A stretch of 64,000 bases of DNA, from positions 27,936,997 through 28,000,996 of the forward strand of contig OX457053.1 in NCBI GenBank assembly GCA_949752735.1. Reading direction: 5' to 3'. Within the stretch, counting starts at the first letter, position 1, and every line of letters begins with the position of its first letter. The stretch is from Lumbricus terrestris. Taxonomy: Eukaryota > Annelida > Clitellata > Crassiclitellata > Lumbricidae. A model generated the notes under the pieces. The model was not told the DNA's origin and did no database searches. It saw only the letters and a list, made by a program, of their open reading frames with translations. Made by a program: the position numbers and the translations under genes. Positions 52,035-60,000 of the stretch are shown here, in pieces.

Positions 52035-53413
52035 GGTGCGCTGACAAAACAGCGCCGACAAAACGGCGCAGTAACAAAATGGCGTGGTAACAAAATGGCA
52101 CAGGACAAAACGGCACAGGACATAAAGAAAAATATTGTGTTAGTACTTTAATTGTTAAATTGGTAGAAGCACTAAAAATATACTATTTTCATCAATCCAG
52201 CTTCCATTTAAGCAAGACTATTTCTTCAATCCAGCTTCCATTTAAGCAATACTATTTTCATCAATCCAGCAGCTTCCATTTAAACAAGAACATTTTCATC
52301 AATCCAGTTTTCATTTAAGCAAGAATATTTTCATCAATCCAGTTTTCATTTAAGCAAGAATATTTTCTTCAATCTAGCTTCCATTTAAGCAAGACTATTT
52401 CTTCAATCCAGCTTCCATTTAAGCAATACTATTTTCATCAATCCAGCTTCCATTTAAGCAAGACTATTTCTTCAATCCAGCTTCCATTTAAGCAGTACTA
52501 GTTTCATCTATCCAGCAGCTTCCATTTAAACAAGAACATTTTCATCAATCCAGTTTTCATTTAAGCAAGAATATTTTCATCAATCTAGCTTCCATTTAAG
52601 CAAGACTATTTCTTCAATCCAGCCTCCATTTAAGCAAGACTATTTTCATCAATCCAGCTTCCATTTAGCAAGACTATTTTCATCAATCCAGCTTCCATTT
52701 AAGCAAGACTATTTGCATCAATCCAGCCTCCATTTAAGCAAGACTATTTCTTCAATCCAGCTTCCATTTAAGCAATACTATTTTCATCTATCCCGCTTTC
52801 ATTTAAACAAGAACATTTACATCAATCCAGCTTCCATTTAAGCAAGAATATTTTCATCAATTCAGCTCAAATTTAAGTGATAATATTTTCATCAATCCAG
52901 CTTCCATTTAAGAAAGACTATTTTCATCAATCCAGCCTCCATTGAAGCAACACTATTTCTTCAATCCAGCTTCCATTTAAGAAAGACTATTTTCATCAAT
53001 CCAGCCTCCATTTAAGCAAGACTATTTCTTCAATCCAGCTTCCATTTAAGCAATAATATTTTCATCAATCCAACTCCAATTTAAGCGAGAAATTTTCATT
53101 CAATCAAGCTTCTATTTAAGGAAAGATGATAATTATATTTTAGCGAAAGTATTCAGCGATCAAAACTAAAATCATCTTCATCAAGTCCTAGAGTTCAAAT
53201 ACGCTGTCATAGTAGCAGAAGTATAAAAATATAATAAACTAGAAACTATAATCAACTGATCATCAAGTCCTATAACGACGGGCTGCACTGCTTGATAGCT
53301 AATAATTTTATAAGCAAACAATCACTAAACGGGTATCCTAGTCTTTGTACTGCACCATATTGCCCTGGAACTTTGAATTGAGCCGTTCTGTCGGCGCCGT
53401 TTTGCTTGGTGCC

Positions 53414-53448
<35 letters not shown>

Positions 53449-56400
53449 CAACAACAATAATGATAATAAAAATAATAATAATAATATTGCTTCCTTGATG
53501 AAAAACGCCTGCAAATGCACTGTTTGTTAGTTTGTATATGCATTAAGCATTTGCTATAGCGCCCTTCAATCTCTCTACTCAGAGGCGCTCCCGACTACAG
53601 CACGGACACTGCATTGGAGTTTCACGCTGAAGCGCTGAGTAATTGCGAGTGAAGAACTTTGCCCAAGGTCCCTATGCGGGGACTTGAAGTGGATTCGAAC
53701 CTGCTACCCTCCAGCTGCAAGGCAATGAACATACCCACTAGATCACCGCACCCCACTGCGCTGTAACATGTACAAGTTATGAAAAATCTTAATTAACATC
53801 AATCTTAACTACCAACAGAACAACAGACAGCCTGCATTACACGGCGCTGACCAACCTCAGAAAACTGCGATTTGGGAAGATGCTAAAGATGACCGGATCT
53901 TCACAGTAGGTGTAATTGTAGCGACCCTTTGTGATGTCAGCACTGTCTATGACGACCTCGACTGAGCCGTCCTTCCTGCCTGACAACGACGACTGCCACT
54001 GACCAATTACCTTTGAGTCGAACGATGACGTGCGGCAAAGAATCTCTGACGAATTTATCCTATAGATAAAAAACTTAGATGATGACGATAATAATAATAG
54101 CGACAACTTATATGGCGCCGTAACAATAATAATAATAATAATAATAATTACGACAATTTATATGGTGCAGTTACACAGCCATTCGTTACAAGGGCGCCTT
54201 ATGTATGTATGTATGTATGTATGTATGTATGCGCACTTGTTATAGCGCCCCTTCAAGCTCTATACTCAGAGGCGCTCCCGACTCCAGAGCGGACACTGCA
54301 TCGGAGTTTCACGCCGAAGCGCTGAGCAATTGCGAGTGAAGGACTTGCCCAAGGTCCCTACGCGGCGACGTGAGGTGGATTCGAACCTCGAACCTTCCGG
54401 CTTCAAGGCAACGACGCCACCACTACTCCACCGCGCCCCACACAGTGGAGTAGAGAGACCAGCTCTATGACACTGCTTTACTGCTACAAGAGTGCCTCAC
54501 AAACGGGTGTAGGACATTTCCTCTGGACAAACCATCCCCCCGGACAAAAACCCTCAATGGACAATTCCCCCCTGATTTAGCCTAGGACATTAACCCCCCC
54601 CACGGACAATTCCCCTTTGCTGCGTAAATAGCCTATTTCTGTAGGTATAATTTGCTCAAACTTCAGCTAATTATCCAGTTCACGGTACTGTGTCAACTAG
54701 TTAGTGTCATAAGGGTAAACACCTGTCGCTGTCATTTAGGCGTGAACTTATGATTTGTTAGTGTCGTTCAGTCATTCCCATATGAAGCTAATACCTGTTG
54801 GTGTTAAGTTAGACCAGCATCAATCGTTGTCATCAATCCAGCTTCCATTTAGGCAAAATTTCGTTTAATCCAACTTCTATTTAAATAACAATTATTTTTA
54901 TCCATCCAGCCCCAATTTAAGCAAGAATATTTTCATCAATCCAGCTCCAATTTAAGCAAGAACATTTTCGTCAATCCAGCTCCAATTTAAGCAAGAACAT
55001 TTTCATAAATCCAGCTTCCATTTAGTAAAATTTAGTTTGTATCAATCTGGCTTCTATTTAGCAAGAATTCTTTTCATCAATCCAACTTAAGTACCAGCTT
55101 TTTTTGTCCTACCCTGGGGGGTTTTGTCCTTTTTTTGTCCGGAGGTTTTGTCCAGGGGGAAATGTCCGTGTCCCTCACAAACAAAAACCGTAAACAAGGT
55201 CCCTTGGCACTCCAGAAAGACTGTACACTGTCACATTGTACACTGTACAGCGAAATATTCAGTAATTCAATTCATGTTATAAATAGTGATTGAATACCAC
55301 AGGGCAATTAATAATATTCAGTAATTCAATTCATGTAATATATTATTTCAATTCACAAACACAATCAAAGAAATGAAAAAAATCACATTCCAATGGACAG
55401 CAAACAATGCTTTATTTAGCAGTGTCAGGAAGTTTAACCATAGTTCAGTAAAGTTAAACAAACTAATGTCAGCACAAATAGTAATTAATTGCAGATATTG
55501 TTATTATATATATATAAATCTATATAATATATACTACGTCATATAACTATATATCTTCGGGAGCTCTTTACTTTAACTTCGGCTTTCTCTGGTGGCTGTC
55601 ATCTGCGCTCAGCCTCTAACGAAGATTTTGTGTTTGCACACGCACACACAGCCCATCAGACAGAACAGAGCTTTCTCGACTGCTTGGATTAACCTCCCCT
55701 TTGGCCTGCGTTCCCTTCCACGGGACTTGTTTAACTCTTTTTACAAACTTTGTTTGTTTGTTTGTACGCGCACTTGTTATAGTGCCCCTTCAAGCTCCCT
55801 ACTCAGAGGCGCTCCCGACTACAGAGCGGACACTACATCAAAGTTTCACGCCGAAGCGCTGAGCAATTGCGAGTGAAGTACTAGTCCCTACGTGGCGACT
55901 TGAGGTGGATTCGAACCTGCGACCCTCCGGCTGCAAGACTACAACCATACCCACTACACCACCGTGCCACACAACTACTCAAGACTCTCCTCTATGGCCG
56001 TGGCTGGGTTTGGAGCGCCTCTGAATAGTTATCTTGAAGGGCTGCGATATAGATTCCTCTGACAGACAGACAGATGGACAGACAGACGGACGGACAGACA
56101 GACAGACACACACAGACAGACAGACAGATATTAAACTTGAGTGACAAACAGCCTTCGTTGAATTGCTTACCTGGTAACATTACACCGTCTGCCGACCACT
56201 GACACTGCCAGATGCGAACCGATCTCAAGATTTGTCCCAGTGATGGTTAGGTTTGTACCACCCGACGCAGGACCAAAGTCAGGCGTGATGCGTTGAATGG
56301 AAGCCACCTGGTGACAAAGAAGGAACTCATTATTATTATTCATTTCAAGAATTTATGTAGTGCCCCTTCAAGAAGCCCCACACAGAGGTGCTCCCAGTCC

Positions 56401-56977
56401 AACCACAGTGATACAAATTGGTATTCGGGGGCCTGAAAAACACACAACGCATTAAACGTCAGCAGGAAAGTTGTAAAAGTTATTTGGTAACAGAGAAATT
56501 CGCTTACATAGGACCCTTGATACGAAAATCCTAATATCTTCCAGTGGAAGTTTGAATTAGATTAATCTGGCGTTACCTTGTAGGAGAAGCTGTACGGTCC
56601 GGAACTGGATGATCCACGGATTTCAAATCCAACAGTCGTCTTGCTTTCGTCCATCACCGAGACCCGGAACTCACGCTCCAGAGGTTCAGGGGATGATTTT
56701 GTCTTGCATACGATACTACAAGAAACAAACATGTATCCGATTTTAATACACTTATCTAACCTAACCTAACAAGGTTTAGTTCCCAAATCTAGACTTATTT
56801 GGCTTTGCTATGCAACCACTGACAAACAGATTTGATTTAGACTGTCATGATTTGTTTACGGTGAGAGTCGACTAAAAGGGAATGAGAAGCCAATGCAGCT
56901 CGACGTTAAAGTGTTAAGCACTTCTGATTTGCTTTGTTCTATAAATGGCACTACATCAATTACAGTCTCCTCCATCT

Positions 56978-57026
<49 letters not shown>

Positions 57027-60000
57027 CCAATCAATCAATCAAATCAGTCAGTCAGTCAATTAATCAATCAATCAATCAACCAACCAACCAATCAATCAAT
57101 CAACCAACCATCCAATCGATCAATCAACCAACCAATCAAATCAATCAACCAATCAATCAATCAAATCAATCAATCAATCAATCGATCAATCAATCAATCA
57201 GTCAATCAATCAATCAAACAATTAACTAACCAACCAATTACCACTCAACCAATCAATCAACCAATCAAACAAACAAACAATCAACCAATCACTCTTAACA
57301 TCACATCTGCAGGGCTCTCGAAAGACTATCTTCCATTTCATGGTAAAATATGCAATACTACCTAGAACACCCTTAGCCTCTGTCAAAATAATCAAGTCGG
57401 TACGACGGAGGTGGAAGGAGGAGGGGTGGGGAAAGTCTTTGAAGCAGAAAAGTCTCTCCCTGATCTACTCTCTAATGTCACGTAACGTCATATCTAAAAT
57501 AATTACAATCAGTTTTCTACAACACCTTGTCAAGGGCCACACCATATCCTGTTTCTGTACTCTTTGCCATCTCCTCTTCTGTCTGTCTGTCTATCTGTCT
57601 GTCTGCATGTACCTAGACTCAACAGTTCTATATAAACCGTCTCAACAATTGCGCCTGAGCATCTTAAAAGATAACTCACATTAATAATACGTTGCAGAGA
57701 GGATGAAGCCAGTTCAGTAAAGACCAGGGTAATTAGTCAATTAATTAATTAGTTAATTAATTAGTTAATTAATTAATTAGTTAATTAATTACTTCAGTTC
57801 AGTAAAGACCAGGGTAATTAGTCTGAGCCAAACAACCTGATTTAGGTACCCAGGGTCTATGAAAAATCCACAACTTCACCGAATATCTATCAATTGGTCA
57901 ATTTAGACAAATCCAATATCATAAAAATTGATTATTATAGATATCAACATTGAATCTGGCCAATATACAGACATACCACGAGCTATTTCGATAGTCGATC
58001 TGACATTCATAGTTGCTGGCAACCTTGACGTTGGCTAAACTTCCCGCCCAAGTACCATTGCCGAAATTCTGACCATGGATTGTCACAACTGTACCGCCTT
58101 CGACCGGTCCAGATCGAGGCCAGAACTAAGAACATAAGAACTAAGAACATAAGAACAAGCATCAAACGACATTCAACTTTTAATAACAATAAGAACGATA
58201 ATAAAAATAAAGACAGTAATAATGACAACAACTTGAAATAGATTAACCAGAAGAAAACAAACTGCAAATGGTCAATTTTAATTCATCTGCTCATTATAGT
58301 TCGCCTTACAAAGAAACCAAAAATACTGTTTACAATAAAATACCAGTAATAATAATTACCACAAAAAATTTAACTATAATAACACAACTTTTTTCAAATT
58401 CTAACTTAACATGGATTGGAAAAAATCACGTCCTTCTGATGTTCCAGCTTCAAATATATAACCACCAGGGTCTTTTGATGTTATGGCATATTTAATTATT
58501 GCATCATTAACCAGTTAAAATATGTACAATGTATCCTGAGGTACAAAGAAGTTTCCTTCTGCTCAAACTGAAGTCAGGGCAACCAGAAAGGAATCCCCTT
58601 CCCCTGATTCGAACAGTGATAAGAGCAACCACAAAAGGTTTCCTCTAGAACTCCGCCACTGGTTGCTCTCTGCCAGTGCCAGTCCCAAGTCTGGATAGGG
58701 GAGGAGGGCGACACTAATCTTTGATATGGCAGTGTCATTAGACATGTAACAAGGCTTTCTCTTGTTCTAACTGAGGTCATAATGACCAGAAAGAGCCTCC
58801 ATCTGTTCTAACTAAATTTAAGGAAACCACAAAAGCTTCCTCTTGTTCTAACTTGTCAGGATGACCAGAAAAGGGTTCCATCTGTTCTAATTGAAGTTAA
58901 GGCAACCACAAAAGGTTTCCTCTTGTGCTAGCTGAGGTCAGAATGACCAGAAAGAGTCTCCTTCTGTTCTAACTGAAGTTAAGGAAACCACAAAAGGTTT
59001 CCTCTTGTTCTAGTTGAGGTCAGGATGACCAGAAAGGGTTTCCTTCTGTTCTAACTGAAGTTAAGGCAACCACAAAAGGTTTCCCCTCGTTCTAACTGAG
59101 GTCAGAATGACTATAAATGGTTTTCCTCGGCTCTAACTTAGGCAAAAGCAACCACAAAAGGTTTCCTTTTGTTTTAACTGAGGTCAGAATGACTATATAA
59201 ATGGTTTTCCTCGGCTCTAACTTAGGCAAAAGCAACCACAAAAGGTTTCCTCTTGTTTTAACTGAGGTCAGAATGACTATATAAATGGTTTTCCTCGGCT
59301 CTAACTTAGGCAAAAGCAACCACAAAAGGTTTCCTCTTGTTTTAACTGAGATCAGAGCGACCAGAAACCAAGTTACAGTGGCATATTAGGAATTTTCTTC
59401 ATTTCGTGCTGGCACTAATTTTTACGCTTTTGAAACTCAGGTAAACATGTGATGCACAGAGTGGTGGTGGAGTGCCAGGAGTGGGTATGTTCGTTGCCTT
59501 GCAGCTGAAGGGCCGCAGGTTCGAATCCACCTCCAGTCGCCCGCGCATGGACCTTGGGCAAGTCCTTCACTCGCAATTGCTCAGCGCTTCGGCGTGAAAG
59601 GATATATATATGCAAGGATATAGGCCTGTGTAACTATGCAGTGTCCGCTCCGTAGTCGGGAGCGCCTCTGAGTAGTGAGCTTGAAGGGGCGCTATAACAA
59701 GTGCGCATTAAAAAAAACAAAATAAACAGTGGTATGAATGAGCGCACCTAAATACTTGCTATACTGTCTTTTATGTGATATCTCACTGTGTCATCTCAGG
59801 CAGTGTCAAAATTTATTAATCTGGCAGCTAATGATCCATGGCCAACCAAATGTATAGAACTGCCATAAGTTGACGGTTGATAAAGCGCTCAGAGTTCCTG
59901 GTGCAGTGACCCACAAAACTAATTATAACATACAAGTTGAAATCTCACCAGGAAGTGCACAGAATTAACCTGCAGAGAAGTGATAACGATGCCGTTGTTC

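Noticed and set aside
56934..57365. 143-codon INQS-repeat frame and an overlapping 94-codon frame
   Set aside because: Tetranucleotide (CAAT)n repeat; two frames are open simultaneously, as expected from a repeat without stops.
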